Positions 52,875-62,863 are shown, counted from the first letter of the stretch. The stretch is 64,000 nucleotides of DNA from Paenibacillus xylanilyticus (GCF_013359935.1 NZ_JABMCB010000203.1:93174-157173), one strand, 5' to 3'. Numbers and translations are program-made. The notes: generated by a model from the letters alone, not told the origin.

Positions 52875-54005
52875 TCAATACGGGTACCTATGGTAGGTTT
52901 GCGGCTGGCGTGGAATCTGTGAATTTTGTTCCATCAACAGGCGTCCATATGCCATTGGCTCGCGGTAGCTGGCTTTCCAATGTTCAGGCATTCCCGCCTT
53001 GCGAAAACCGTACCGCTGGTCCCGTCCATTGCATTCTATAAAATAAATCTGTCCGTTTCTGGCGATGCCAAGATCGAGACCAAGGTCGGCAAGGTGCGGC
53101 AGACTGGAAGCCAGCGTACGTGCGATTCGCAGTCCGACAGAACTGATTCTGGCTTCAATCTCCGGAATGCTGAGGCCAAGTTCATCTTCATCAAAAGCAT
53201 CTGCCATGGTCATGACCTTGCCTCCCTGGGCAATATTGGTGACAAAGGTGTGGGCAGGTGCTGCCTTGGCGAACATGCCCGTGATGCCCCATAGACCGTC
53301 CATTCCCCGCTGCACAGATACACGCAGATCCACGGGTCTTCCTTCGTAACGGACCAGCGGGATCCGCTCCTCAATGAGATACGCATGGCGAAAAATACGT
53401 CTCAAGGTGGCCGAGGGCAGTTGTCCCCTGCTTAGCCTGAATGTTGCCCATCCTTTGCGGGAAGCCTTGGTCTGGCATGTCAATCTCCAGTCCCCATCCC
53501 GTTTATATAAGCGCATGATGCCGTGTCCAATACTGCCGCTGCACGGTTTGATAATCAGATCATTATAATGTTCCATCATATAAACCAGAGACTCCGGCGC
53601 AGCTTTGGCGGCATGAGGCAGATGTTTCTTCAATACAGGGTCCTGATGAAGCATGTCATGAATATGATCCTTGCGATACCGATTCCGAACATTATATACC
53701 TGAATGCCCTGCAAGAGCAGCTTGGTCACCTGATGCTGTTCAGTCCGGCGAAGCTGCAGAGCCCGGTTATGAATGACGGAAGGCAAGAGCATTTTTTGAC
53801 GAACATAAACACCTTCCTTTTTGACATAAGCCAGACAGGTCTTCGTATCCGGATCCACATCTTCAAGCCGCAAAAAGCAAGGGATTAATCCATAAAAGGC
53901 CGCAGCCTGCTCATAATTCGCGAGTGATTCCTGACCGGTCCTTCCGGCCGGTATCCCCCGGTACATGCGTGAATCGAACATGATGCCGATCGTTTCTGGG
54001 GGCAT
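52875..54005 (-). CDS. YheC/YheD family ATP-grasp protein
   Basis: 376 residues from the ATG at 54005 (GGAGG 7 nt upstream; the reading to 54047 has no ribosome site). The YheC/YheD ATP-grasp domain spans about 110-370 and includes LIIKPCSGSIGHGIMRLYK (ATP-binding), VDLRVSVQRG, and FIECNGRDQRYGF near the end (metal/ATP residues). In Bacillus these proteins are endospore coat-associated. Its position beside the WIAG-tail repeat gene supports a spore-surface theme. The ligated substrate is unknown. Confidence 0.88.
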   Translation of the reverse strand: MPPETIGIMFDSRMYRGIPAGRTGQESLANYEQAAAFYGLIPCFLRLEDVDPDTKTCLAYVKKEGVYVRQKMLLPSVIHNRALQLRRTEQHQVTKLLLQGIQVYNVRNRYRKDHIHDMLHQDPVLKKHLPHAAKAAPESLVYMMEHYNDLIIKPCSGSIGHGIMRLYKRDGDWRLTCQTKASRKGWATFRLSRGQLPSATLRRIFRHAYLIEERIPLVRYEGRPVDLRVSVQRGMDGLWGITGMFAKAAPAHTFVTNIAQGGKVMTMADAFDEDELGLSIPEIEARISSVGLRIARTLASSLPHLADLGLDLGIARNGQIYFIECNGRDQRYGFRKAGMPEHWKASYREPMAYGRLLMEQNSQIPRQPQTYHRYPY

Positions 54006-54440
54006 GACCGTTCCTCCTTCAATATTATCGCGACATGGATCGTCCATTCATGAGATGCCGGCCTGTCAACGCATGATTGGACATCACGATAACGCAGACC
54101 GGAATCATGATGCATCTTCATGCACCAGCTATTCTTGTTTAATTTCCGCCTCCATTGAATCCAGGAAGAGGTGCAACTTGTGGTGCGGATAGGTAGTTAT
54201 TTTACGGATTTGTACTAAATGCTTATATAGTATCGTATGACATTGCTGGATCGGGGGCGTGGACAGCCGCCTTTCATCTATAGCCGAGTACAGCCTATTT
54301 CCCATGGACAGGTACCTTGTTCGCATTTTGACTTGCACATCCATCCAACGTTATCGGCAAAAGTCGTGATTTGAAGTGGCAGATGCCCATATCGAAGCAT
54401 ATGATGCCGGAGACGAACGTTAGAGGAAGGAGCAAGCTGC
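54006..54440. other. Divergent control region between YheC/D and the WIAG-tail gene
   Basis: 435 bp with no convincing gene. It has the YheC/D ribosome site, an AT-rich patch around 54190-54240 with a minus-strand CATACGATA (resembling a SigK -10, but with no AC at the right -35 spacing), and AGGAAGGAGC before the 54441 start. I could not identify a reliable promoter for the large gene. Confidence 0.5.
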
Positions 54441-57400
54441 ATGAGTAAAAAAGGCAACAAGAAGGTTCCTACGCCGAAACTGCGGCATGTGAGCCCCAAG
54501 TTTAAAGAACTGGAACTGACCGAACGCCGTGCAGGCACATTGAACCCAGGTTCCACCCAGAATAGGGAAGAGCGCATAAATACCATAGCTAATCAGGCAT
54601 CGGAAGAATTCCTATACGAATCAACGGAACTCCCTGCTTCCATGAACGAGCTGGAAGATCTGGATATCCCAGATGAAACGGTCGAACCCGAACCCGTAGA
54701 ATCGGATAGCAAGGAAGCCCAGACGGACGATAGCTCGGAAAAGCAGATTCAGGTCAGCAGCGTGGCTTCTCTTGCTCTGGAAGAGCAGAGCATCAACAAG
54801 CAGGAGACCACAGGCAGGGACCGGTTGGAGGTCCTGAACCAGAACCAGATGCCGGGTCATACCGGACACTACATCTATACAGATGATCTGAGTGATTTTG
54901 CGGTGACGGAGAGCAAATTGGCTCCGTTCTCTGTGGATGAATCCAAGCTGAAACCGGGTGCGGTCGGCAGTGAAGCATTGCAGGATTACGCAGTGACCAG
55001 CATTCACATTGCAGATGGGGCAATTGTTTCCGCCAAACTGGCAGAAGCTTCTGTATCCGATGAGCATCTCATTGACGGCTCTGTATCCGGAAATAAATTG
55101 CGCAATGCTTCCATTGCCGGCGAGAAAATCAGAGATGGCAGCATTACCTCGCAGAAGCTTGGCAACCAGGTAATCGATTCAGCCAAAATTGCCGACGGAT
55201 CCATCGGTACAAGACATCTCAGTCGTATGCTGGTCACGGAAGATTTAATCAAGAATCATGCCGTAACCGGAGACAAAATTGCGATTAGCGGCGTGGATAC
55301 ACGGCATCTCACGGGAGGCGCTGTGCATACGTCCAAATTGGCCGACGATGCGGTGACTACATCCAAAATTCGTGAAGGTGCTGTTACGGGCAGCAAAATT
55401 GAAGAACAATCGATCGAGTCTCACCATATACAGGCAGGCGCCGTTAAACAGACTCATCTGGCAGAAGGGTCTGTCGGCCGTTCACAACTGTCCTTTGGCA
55501 GTATCGGAAGTGACCAGATTGAGGATGGATCGATACAAACCAGACATTTAGCTGAGGGTTCACTCAGTGGAAAACACTTGCTGGATGGTTCCATCGGTTC
55601 GAACCAGATTCGCGCTCAGGCTGTGGGGAAAGAGCAGCTTGGCAAAGGCGAAGTGGGCAGTGAGCATTTGGCGGAGGGAGCTGTAACCAGCAGTAAACTT
55701 GCGGACCAGTCGGTTGGAACAGCAAAATTGCTGGAGCAGTCGATTACGGCTTCCAAGATTTCAGACCAAAGTGTCATTGCTTCCAAAATTGCAGATGAAG
55801 CTGTGCAGGGCAAACACCTTGCCAAAGGGTCCATTCGTGCGGAACATATCGTCAATCGGGGAATCACGCCGGTACATGTGGACAATTCCGCGATTCACTC
55901 CATTCATATTGCAAGTGGAAGCATCGAGGTAACTCATCTGTCCACCGGTAGTGTAACCGGAGAAGCGCTCGCAGATGGCGTGGTATCCGAGCGGCATCTG
56001 GCTGAGGCGGCGGTGGGTACATTTGAGTTACAGGATGCTGCAGTGACAGACGTCAAGCTCGCAGACGGAAGTGTGACAGCAGAAAAACTTGGAACGGCAT
56101 CGGTTAGCAGCAGAGCGCTTGCTCCGGGAAGTGTTGCATCCTCGCATCTTGCGGGTGGTGGTGTCACGGGTACACATCTGGCTCCGGGAAGCGTGGGGTC
56201 CGAGGCCCTGAGACCTTATGCCGTGAAATCGGAGCATCTGACGGAACATGCAGTAGGTGTCCCACACCTTCAACCGGGCAGTGTTGAAACAGAGGCCATT
56301 GCAAGGGCAGCAGTCACAACCGACAAATTAGCTCCCGGTAGTGTAACTTCGGCCCAGCTGGCTGGAGGGTCCGTTTTTCCGCCTCATCTGACAGATCATT
56401 CGGTTACCTCACCAAAGCTCTCACCAGAGAGTGTTGCCACGGATAAACTGGCGGATTTTGCTGTCACGTCAGCCAAACTGGCAGACGGCAGTGTGACTTC
56501 TTCCAAGATTATGGCTGAAAGCATTATCGCCAAACATATTCCAGCAGGAACCATACGCGGCTATCACCTGAAACAGCATGCCGTATCCCTGGAACATTTG
56601 TCGGAGGAGATACGTTCACCGGAATTATTCGCCGATGGCAGTATTACAGGCAGCAAACTGCGGCATGGTTCGGTCACTGCCGACCATTTGACAGCTGACT
56701 CCGTATCAGGGACAGAGTTGCAAAAGGCAGCCATAAGCAGTGAGCATTTTCAGCCATCCATTGTGCAATCCGAGCATCTGGCAGACGGCAGTGTGAAGTC
56801 TGACCATCTGGGTGATCACGTTGTGAACTCACAGCATCTGAAGCCAGACATTATTCATGCGGAGCATATTGCCGAACAGGTCATTACATCGCATCACCTG
56901 GCTCCGGGATCTGTCGAAACAGACCACCTGGCACCGTTATCCATCACTGCAGCCCATCTTCAACCAGGCTTGATCAGTGGCCTGCATCTTCAGGCAGAGT
57001 CGACAAGTGCTGTTCACCTGCAGCAAGGAGCTGTACATTCCCGTCATATTCAAGATGGTGAGATTCTGCCCCATCATATCCAAGAACGCAGCATCGGAAC
57101 GTCTCACCTGGAAGAAGAAGCGGTAAGTACGATTATATTGCAGGAAGGATCCGTAACACGTTCCAAATTGGCGAGTGGCAGTGTAGATGGCAGCAAATTA
57201 GCCGCAGGAACGGTGGATGCGATCCATATTGCAGACGAAAGTGTGCAGTCCCGTCATATCCAGGAGGGAGCCATCCATGCGGATCATATTCAAGAGAGCA
57301 GCATTGGCCCAACTCATCTGGAAGAGGAATCGGTAAGTGAGTTCCATTTGCAAAATGGATCTGTAACGAGTGCCAAGCTGGCGGACAGTAGTATAGACGG

Positions 57401-59663
57401 CAGCAAATTGCTCGAAGGTACGGTATCAGAGAGCCATATTGCACCCGCAAGTGTGCACTCCGGGCATATTCAGGAAGGTGCAGTCCATGCTGATCATATT
57501 CAGGAGCGGAGCATCGGCACATTCCATTTGGAAGAGGAAGCAGTAAGTGCAATTCATCTGCAAAATGGATCCGTAACAAGTGCCAAATTGGCTGACGACA
57601 GTGTAAATGGAAGCAAGTTGCTCGAAAATGCGGTATCGGGAATTCATATTGCATCCGAAAGTGTGCAGTCTCGCCATATCCAAGAAGGAGCCATCCTTGC
57701 TGACCATATTCAGGAGCGGAGCATCGGCACACCTCATCTGGAAGAGGAAGCAGTAAGTGCAATTCATCTGCAAAATGGGTCCGTAACAAGTGCCAAATTG
57801 GCTGACGACAGCGTAAATGGAAGCAAGCTGCTTGAAGGAGCGGTATCGGATATCCACATTGCAGAGGATAGTGTGCAATCCCGTCATATTCAGGAGGGAG
57901 CCATCCTTGCTAATCATATTCAAGAGCGCAGCATTGGCACTGCACATTTGGAAGAAGAGTCGGTAAGTGCAATCCATTTGCAAAATGGGGCTGTAACGAG
58001 TTCCAAATTGGCCGATGGCAGTATAAATGGCAGCAAGCTGCTCGAAGGTACGGTATCCGGGATTCATATCGCCGCGGAAAGTGTGCAATCCGAGCATATT
58101 CAGGCAGATGCCATCCATGCCGAGCATATTCAGGAGCGCAGCATTGGCACAGTCCATCTGGAAGAAGAGTCGGTAAGTGCAGTTCATCTGCAAAATGGGT
58201 CCGTAACGAGTGCCAAACTGGCCGATGGCAGCATAAACGGCAGCAAGCTGCTCGAAGATACCGTATCGGGAATTCATATTGCACCGGAAAGTGTGCAAAG
58301 CCGGCATATCCAGGAAGGCGCGATCCTTGCTGACCATATTCAGGAGAACAGTATCGGCACGTCTCATCTGGAAGAGGAAGCAATAAGTGCGGTTCATCTC
58401 CAAAATGGATCTGTAACGAGTGCCAAATTGGCCGATGGCAGCGTCAGCGGCAGCAAATTGCTTGAAAATGCGGTGTCAGATGTTCATATCGCAAATGGAA
58501 GTGTGCAATCCCGCCATATCCAAGAGAAAGCCATTCATGCGGACCATATTCAAGAGCGCAGCATCGGGATCTCTCACCTGAAAGCGGAATCGGTAAGTGC
58601 CATTCACCTGCACAATGGTTCCATAACGAGCGCGAAACTGGCTGATGGCAGTGTAAACGGCAGTAAATTGCTTGAAGGTACGGTATCGGCGATCCACTTG
58701 ACAGACAAAAGTGTACATTCTCGACATATTCAGGATGGAACGATCCTTGCTGATCATATTCAGGAACGCAGTATTCGCACAATCCATTTGGAAGAGGAAT
58801 TGGTAAGCGGAATTCATCTGCAGAATGGATCCGTAACGACTGCCAAACTAGCCGACGGCAGTGTAACCAGCAGCAAACTGAGTGACCAAAGCATTACCTC
58901 CAATCACTTGAATGCGGGAATTGTTGGTCCGGCCCATCTGAGCGAAGAGATCTGGAATGCGATTCGTCAGTTCAGTGGAGAAACGCTGGAACAGCTGGCA
59001 GCGATCAAAAGACAAGAGGCATTGCTTCAAGAAGGAAGTGAGGCTGCAGCGCCATCACAGCCGGCAGTTGTCGTGCAACCCCCAAGCGATGATCTGAACG
59101 AAACACAGACTCTCCAGACGTCAGTTCAGGACTTGGGGCAGCAACCAGATCAGCCATCGCAAGTTAACGAGCTTGAAGAATCATTGCCAGATTCATTAAC
59201 TACAGCTGACACGGTCCAGCCACAGCTACAGCAGCCAGAGCCTGAATATGCACAAGAGATCAGTGAAACTGCGGAGTTCAAGCTGAGTGAGCAATCGGTT
59301 AAGCAGGAGCATCTGAGCGATGGAATTGTCGGAAGCAGCCAATTGCAGCATGGAGCAGTGGAACCTGAACACCTGTCATTCCAGCCTGTTCGCAGTGTAA
59401 GCCGTCAGCCTGTTGTTCAGCAGTTCGGCATGGAGGCTTTTATTCTGCCTGAAAATGAAGAATGCGTTGAGGTGACCGTAGCATTTGAGCAATCATTTGC
59501 ATCAGAACACTACGTAATTGTAGGAATGAGTAATGACCGGGGGTTCCAGGTGTCATTGCTGTCCCAGAGTGAAGATGAAGCGGTATTGGAAGTTTACCGG
59601 ACCGCAGGTTGCAAGCACACCTATGGCTTGTTGTCCTGGATTGCAGCCGGACCTTCCATTTAA
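54441..59663 (+). CDS. Giant decapeptide-repeat protein with WIAG-type tail
   Basis: 1740 residues with GGAAGGAG before the ATG. No signal peptide or membrane helix. Residues 1-150 are basic then acidic and low-complexity. Residues about 153-1505 are an uninterrupted run of about 135 tandem decapeptides with pattern [SA][VI]xxxx[LI]xxx (for example SVTSAKLADG, SIGTAHLEEE). A Gln/Pro-rich linker and three more decapeptides precede a C-terminal beta-rich domain ending LLSWIAAGPSI, the WIAG-tail type seen in Paenibacillus. Regular i, i+5 hydrophobic spacing predicts a beta-helical or trimeric fibre. Lack of an export signal suits a spore-surface protein assembled from the mother cell. Glycosyltransferases follow. 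Confidence 0.9.
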   Translation: MSKKGNKKVPTPKLRHVSPKFKELELTERRAGTLNPGSTQNREERINTIANQASEEFLYESTELPASMNELEDLDIPDETVEPEPVESDSKEAQTDDSSEKQIQVSSVASLALEEQSINKQETTGRDRLEVLNQNQMPGHTGHYIYTDDLSDFAVTESKLAPFSVDESKLKPGAVGSEALQDYAVTSIHIADGAIVSAKLAEASVSDEHLIDGSVSGNKLRNASIAGEKIRDGSITSQKLGNQVIDSAKIADGSIGTRHLSRMLVTEDLIKNHAVTGDKIAISGVDTRHLTGGAVHTSKLADDAVTTSKIREGAVTGSKIEEQSIESHHIQAGAVKQTHLAEGSVGRSQLSFGSIGSDQIEDGSIQTRHLAEGSLSGKHLLDGSIGSNQIRAQAVGKEQLGKGEVGSEHLAEGAVTSSKLADQSVGTAKLLEQSITASKISDQSVIASKIADEAVQGKHLAKGSIRAEHIVNRGITPVHVDNSAIHSIHIASGSIEVTHLSTGSVTGEALADGVVSERHLAEAAVGTFELQDAAVTDVKLADGSVTAEKLGTASVSSRALAPGSVASSHLAGGGVTGTHLAPGSVGSEALRPYAVKSEHLTEHAVGVPHLQPGSVETEAIARAAVTTDKLAPGSVTSAQLAGGSVFPPHLTDHSVTSPKLSPESVATDKLADFAVTSAKLADGSVTSSKIMAESIIAKHIPAGTIRGYHLKQHAVSLEHLSEEIRSPELFADGSITGSKLRHGSVTADHLTADSVSGTELQKAAISSEHFQPSIVQSEHLADGSVKSDHLGDHVVNSQHLKPDIIHAEHIAEQVITSHHLAPGSVETDHLAPLSITAAHLQPGLISGLHLQAESTSAVHLQQGAVHSRHIQDGEILPHHIQERSIGTSHLEEEAVSTIILQEGSVTRSKLASGSVDGSKLAAGTVDAIHIADESVQSRHIQEGAIHADHIQESSIGPTHLEEESVSEFHLQNGSVTSAKLADSSIDGSKLLEGTVSESHIAPASVHSGHIQEGAVHADHIQERSIGTFHLEEEAVSAIHLQNGSVTSAKLADDSVNGSKLLENAVSGIHIASESVQSRHIQEGAILADHIQERSIGTPHLEEEAVSAIHLQNGSVTSAKLADDSVNGSKLLEGAVSDIHIAEDSVQSRHIQEGAILANHIQERSIGTAHLEEESVSAIHLQNGAVTSSKLADGSINGSKLLEGTVSGIHIAAESVQSEHIQADAIHAEHIQERSIGTVHLEEESVSAVHLQNGSVTSAKLADGSINGSKLLEDTVSGIHIAPESVQSRHIQEGAILADHIQENSIGTSHLEEEAISAVHLQNGSVTSAKLADGSVSGSKLLENAVSDVHIANGSVQSRHIQEKAIHADHIQERSIGISHLKAESVSAIHLHNGSITSAKLADGSVNGSKLLEGTVSAIHLTDKSVHSRHIQDGTILADHIQERSIRTIHLEEELVSGIHLQNGSVTTAKLADGSVTSSKLSDQSITSNHLNAGIVGPAHLSEEIWNAIRQFSGETLEQLAAIKRQEALLQEGSEAAAPSQPAVVVQPPSDDLNETQTLQTSVQDLGQQPDQPSQVNELEESLPDSLTTADTVQPQLQQPEPEYAQEISETAEFKLSEQSVKQEHLSDGIVGSSQLQHGAVEPEHLSFQPVRSVSRQPVVQQFGMEAFILPENEECVEVTVAFEQSFASEHYVIVGMSNDRGFQVSLLSQSEDEAVLEVYRTAGCKHTYGLLSWIAAGPSI
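57150..58829 (+). repeat. Eight 210-bp tandem higher-order repeats inside the WIAG-tail gene
   Basis: Units start at 57150, 57360, 57570, 57780, 57990, 58200, 58410 and 58620; a ninth begins at 58830 and decays, and a partial one precedes from about 57030. Each encodes seven decapeptides (for example SVTSAKLADD, then SVNGSKLLEG, xVSDIHIAED, SVQSRHIQEG, AILANHIQER, SIGTAHLEEE, SVSAIHLQNG). Neighbouring units are very similar at the DNA level, so copy number should vary by recombination. Confidence 0.93.
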
Positions 59664-59989
59664 TTAAGAAGAGCCAGAAAATAACCATTGTAGAGACAAG
59701 AAACACAAAATGATTGTCATGACTTTACGGACAAAGGCGGTTCCCGGTATGGTCCCGGGACACCGCTTTTGTTTCTGTATCGGCCTGATCCTTTTATAAG
59801 ATGGAAGCCGGGTAGCGTATAAGCATTACAGAGGAATGATGCCTGAAAGACAGGGGTGAAGAATTATTTTTCCTGACAGAAGCTTGAGCAATTCAAGGAC
59901 AAACGCCGTTTCCACTACTCCATGAATACATAGAATAACGTGTACTCCCTTGGCATGTTGTGTATTTTTTTGGGAGGGAGGTGACAGTT
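59664..59989 (+). other. Intergenic region before the glycosyltransferase genes
   Basis: 326 bp without a gene. It has the WIAG-gene terminator (59731-59772), a CATAGAATA at 59929-59937 that matches the SigK -10 pattern CATANNNTA but lacks an AC at the expected -35, and the GGGAGGGAGGTGA ribosome site at 59972-59984. Confidence 0.5.
59731..59772 (+). terminator. Terminator of the WIAG-tail gene
   Basis: ACAAA(G)GCGGT..CCCGG tatgg CCGGG..ACCGC.TTTTGT, a long GC-rich stem with flanking A and T tracts. Confidence 0.8.
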
Positions 59990-60877
59990 TTGCAACATCG
60001 TCGCAGTACCGTTCATTCAGCCGCCAAACCCGTGTCCCGAAAGAGGAAACCGTTGAACAAACGGCGTGTCAAGTCGGTGATAAGAAATAGCAACAAGGCT
60101 CACAGATACGTCATTCCTACACCACAGGAGGAGACGAATCCGCACATCCCTACACTTTCGGTCATTATTCCGGCGATGAATGAAGAAAAGACGATTGGCA
60201 GAGTCATCCGTCAGGCACTTCGAATCTGCAGGGATTCCGAAGTGATTGCTGTTGTTAACGGATCAACGGATGGCACAGCAGCAGCGGCACAGGCGGCAGG
60301 CGCGAGAGTGCTCTTGTACACCGAGGCGCTGGGCCATGATACAGGAAGACGAATGGGTGCAGCGGCAGCCCGCGGGAAGGTCCTGCTGTTCACGGATGCG
60401 GATATACCGATTCCCGCAGAACAGCTCGCTCCCTATGTGCAGGCTATATTGAAAGGGACAGATGTTGCGCTTAACGATTATGACGGTCCCGTTACACGTT
60501 TCCCTGTGCATCCGGTCGTGGAGGCCAAGCATGTCCTGAACAGCATCCTGGCCAGACCGGACCTGCAGGGAGCTTCAATGACAGCCATTCCGCATGCATT
60601 AAGTCGCAGGGCACTTGATGCTGTCGGCATCCATTCGCTGGAGGCCCCTCCGCTTGCACTTGCCAAAGCAGTCTCAAGTGGATTGGAGGTACGTGCCGTT
60701 CATCATGTGCCTGTAGGTAAAATGAATGCGGTTCGCGTAAAACGGCGAAGCGGGCCGGATCCGCTGAGCCAAGTGGTGCTGAATGATCATCTGACAGCGA
60801 TCAGGTGGATAACCGACAAGCTCGGTCCACGCGGAGGATATTCCGATCTGCAGCGTGTTCGCTGCCTGACGAGGTGA
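59990..60877 (+). CDS. GT2 glycosyltransferase with basic N-terminal tail
   Basis: 295 residues from the TTG at 59990, preceded by GGGAGGGAGGTGA; GTG codons at 59960 and 59981 are before or inside that site. Residues 1-45 are strongly basic (KPVSRKRKPLNKRRVKS). The GT-A domain starts LSVIIPAMNEEKTIGRV, with NGSTDGT and a metal-binding DAD in LLFTDADIPIPAEQL. Related across its length to the next gene (GHDTGRRMGA, RPDLQGASMTAIPHALSR). No membrane helix. Sugar and acceptor unknown; adjacency to the repeat protein suggests the acceptor may be a Ser/Thr-rich surface protein. Confidence 0.85.
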   Translation: MQHRRSTVHSAAKPVSRKRKPLNKRRVKSVIRNSNKAHRYVIPTPQEETNPHIPTLSVIIPAMNEEKTIGRVIRQALRICRDSEVIAVVNGSTDGTAAAAQAAGARVLLYTEALGHDTGRRMGAAAARGKVLLFTDADIPIPAEQLAPYVQAILKGTDVALNDYDGPVTRFPVHPVVEAKHVLNSILARPDLQGASMTAIPHALSRRALDAVGIHSLEAPPLALAKAVSSGLEVRAVHHVPVGKMNAVRVKRRSGPDPLSQVVLNDHLTAIRWITDKLGPRGGYSDLQRVRCLTR

Positions 60878-61004
60878 GTATTTTGCATCCCATCCAACAA
60901 GCGACTTCCAGGCGGCAGGATAAAAATATACCAGGGTTAATTCATCCCAACCTCTTGCCCGGGAGCGTCAGGATCGAATGATGCAAAATGCTGGAGGTGA
61001 GAAA

Positions 61005-62093
61005 ATGAAGGGACGTACGAGGGCTGTCCGCCATCGTCGGACGATGAAAAGACAGCTGGCATCAAGACGGAAAAAGCCGGGGAGAAGACGGCCGAATGGT
61101 TCGGCAGCCAAAGGACCAGGGCTAAATCTGAATGCAATCTGGAAGTCGGGATATCAAGCCGGACTTGATGCGCCTGAAAATAGAGCGATGACTGCCGAGC
61201 ATGCACGTCATTCCTGGCGTGAACACTGGCAGTCCATCTCGGGAAATACCGGAAGCTATGAAGCTGCCATGCAGGCAGGGAAAGCATATATGCAAGGTTA
61301 CGTACATGCTGCAGGATATCCGGTGGATATCGTTCCGGTGCCCCTTCATCATTCGGCTGCTGCCGTTGTCTGTGCGTGCAATGAAGAACGGACACTCGGC
61401 AAAGTAATGGCACAGTTAAAACGCTTGCCGCTGAAGGATATCATTGTCGTGTTGAACGGAACAACAGATGACAGCCTGAATCTAGTACTGGCCGAGTCCG
61501 GTATAACCCTTGTGTATGAGCCGGATCGGGCAGGACATGATGTAGGCCGTGCACTTGGAGCCAAAATGACCGAAGCGGAAGCGATCCTCTTTGTGGACGG
61601 GGACATGGTGCTTCCGGCAGAACAGCTCGCCCCTTTCCTGTATGCAGTTGACCGGGGAAGCGATGTGGCCTTGAACAATCTGTCCTCATTGCTGCCGCCG
61701 TTTGCCCGGCAGGATGAAGTGAGCCGAATCAAGGCCTATCTCAACCGTACGTTGGGCAGGCCGGACCTGGAATCCAATTCCCTGACGGCCGTCCCGCATG
61801 CCCTGTCTCGCAAAATGATCCAGACCGTTAAGCCTGAATCACTTGCTGTACCGCCGAAGGCGCAGGCCATGGCGATCCGGCACGGTCTGAACGTAACGGC
61901 ACCCTGCCAGGTGGATGTGATTCGCTCCAATCGCCTGCGTACAACCAATACAGGCAGCGGTAATGAAGTCGCCGGATTGATCATCGGGGACCATCTGGAG
62001 GCGATTGCAACCTGGATGGCAGGGGCAGGGCATGAGGCGGATTCGCGGACATTATCCCGGACCGAAGTGGCTTACAGGAGGAACGCCCGATGA
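61005..62093 (+). CDS. GT2 glycosyltransferase paralogue with basic N-terminal tail
   Basis: 362 residues from the ATG at 61005 (GGAGGTGA 4 nt upstream, better than the ATG at 60978). Residues 1-40 are basic (RHRRTMKRQLASRRKKPGRRRP), then a helical segment with WKSGYQAGLDAPEN, then the GT-A domain (AAVVCACNEERTLGKVM, NGTTDDS, DGD metal site in LFVDGDMVLPAEQLAP). It is a paralogue of the gene at 59990. Its stop overlaps the next start by 4 nt. Confidence 0.85.
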   Translation: MKGRTRAVRHRRTMKRQLASRRKKPGRRRPNGSAAKGPGLNLNAIWKSGYQAGLDAPENRAMTAEHARHSWREHWQSISGNTGSYEAAMQAGKAYMQGYVHAAGYPVDIVPVPLHHSAAAVVCACNEERTLGKVMAQLKRLPLKDIIVVLNGTTDDSLNLVLAESGITLVYEPDRAGHDVGRALGAKMTEAEAILFVDGDMVLPAEQLAPFLYAVDRGSDVALNNLSSLLPPFARQDEVSRIKAYLNRTLGRPDLESNSLTAVPHALSRKMIQTVKPESLAVPPKAQAMAIRHGLNVTAPCQVDVIRSNRLRTTNTGSGNEVAGLIIGDHLEAIATWMAGAGHEADSRTLSRTEVAYRRNAR

Positions 62094-62863
62094 CACTGAC
62101 AAGTATCATTATTCCGACGTATAACGGACTGGACCTGCTGAAGCCATGCATTGATGCGATCCGGGAGCATACCGGAGCCCGTACACCGTATGAGATTGTG
62201 GTTGTGGATAACGGTTCTGTCGATGGTACGGCTGCCTATTGTGCCAGGGAGCGAGTTCGTTTTGTCCGATTGCCGGAAAATCGCGGCTTCCCTGCTGCCT
62301 GTAACGCTGGGCTCCGTGCGGCATGCGGTGATGAGCTGCTGCTGCTGAACAACGATGTCACCGTGACTCCGCGGTGGCTCGAAAATCTTCGTACCGGACT
62401 GTACAGTGAAGCAAACATCGGTATCACGGGTCCTGTCACGAATTATGCAAGCGGTATTCAGCAAGTTGATCTGGATTTCGGGAGCATGGAAGAATTTCAG
62501 AAACTGGCGGAAGCCAACAATGTTTCTGATCCGAACAGGTGGAAGGAAGTCAGCCGCATCGTTGGACTGTGCATGTTGTTTCGGCGGGATGTCATGACGT
62601 CCATCGGCTTGCTTGACGAGGCTTATTCCCCGGGACATTATGAGGATGATGATTACTGTTACCGGGCTCGCATGCAAGGATATCGGCTGCTTGTATGCAG
62701 GGATGTGCTTGTGCATCATCAAGGCAGCGCGAGTTTCCAGAAGACGGATCCGGCTGCCTGGAAGCAGTTGCTTGAGCGCAATCGCTCGATTTTTATTCAT
62801 AAATGGCATGTCGATCCTCTTGAATATATTGAGACATCCGATGAGGGAGGGAATGTGGAATGA
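62090..62863 (+). CDS. GT2 glycosyltransferase (rhamnosyltransferase-like)
   Basis: 257 residues with an ATGA overlap on the previous gene and GGAGG upstream. Classic GT2 start TSIIIPTYNGLDLLKPCIDAI, VVDNGSVDGTAAYC, the LLLNNDVTVTPRWLENL block (metal site NND), and GHYEDDDYCYRAR with catalytic acidic residues. It lacks the basic tail of the two preceding GTs. Proteins of this type often transfer rhamnose or related sugars to surface polymers or proteins. Overlaps the nucleotidylyltransferase gene by 4 nt. Confidence 0.88.
   Translation: MTLTSIIIPTYNGLDLLKPCIDAIREHTGARTPYEIVVVDNGSVDGTAAYCARERVRFVRLPENRGFPAACNAGLRAACGDELLLLNNDVTVTPRWLENLRTGLYSEANIGITGPVTNYASGIQQVDLDFGSMEEFQKLAEANNVSDPNRWKEVSRIVGLCMLFRRDVMTSIGLLDEAYSPGHYEDDDYCYRARMQGYRLLVCRDVLVHHQGSASFQKTDPAAWKQLLERNRSIFIHKWHVDPLEYIETSDEGGNVE

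Noticed and set aside
54228..54245. Minus-strand CATACGATA as a SigK promoter for the YheC/D gene
   Set aside because: No AC at 16-17 nt upstream and it is about 230 nt from the start codon.
57133..58817. Several long minus-strand frames, up to 325 codons
   Set aside because: They are antisense reflections of the 210-bp coding repeats; periodic sequence keeps the reverse frames open.
57150..58829. Regular tandem repeats considered as a CRISPR array
   Set aside because: The unit is 210 bp, coding and without spacers.
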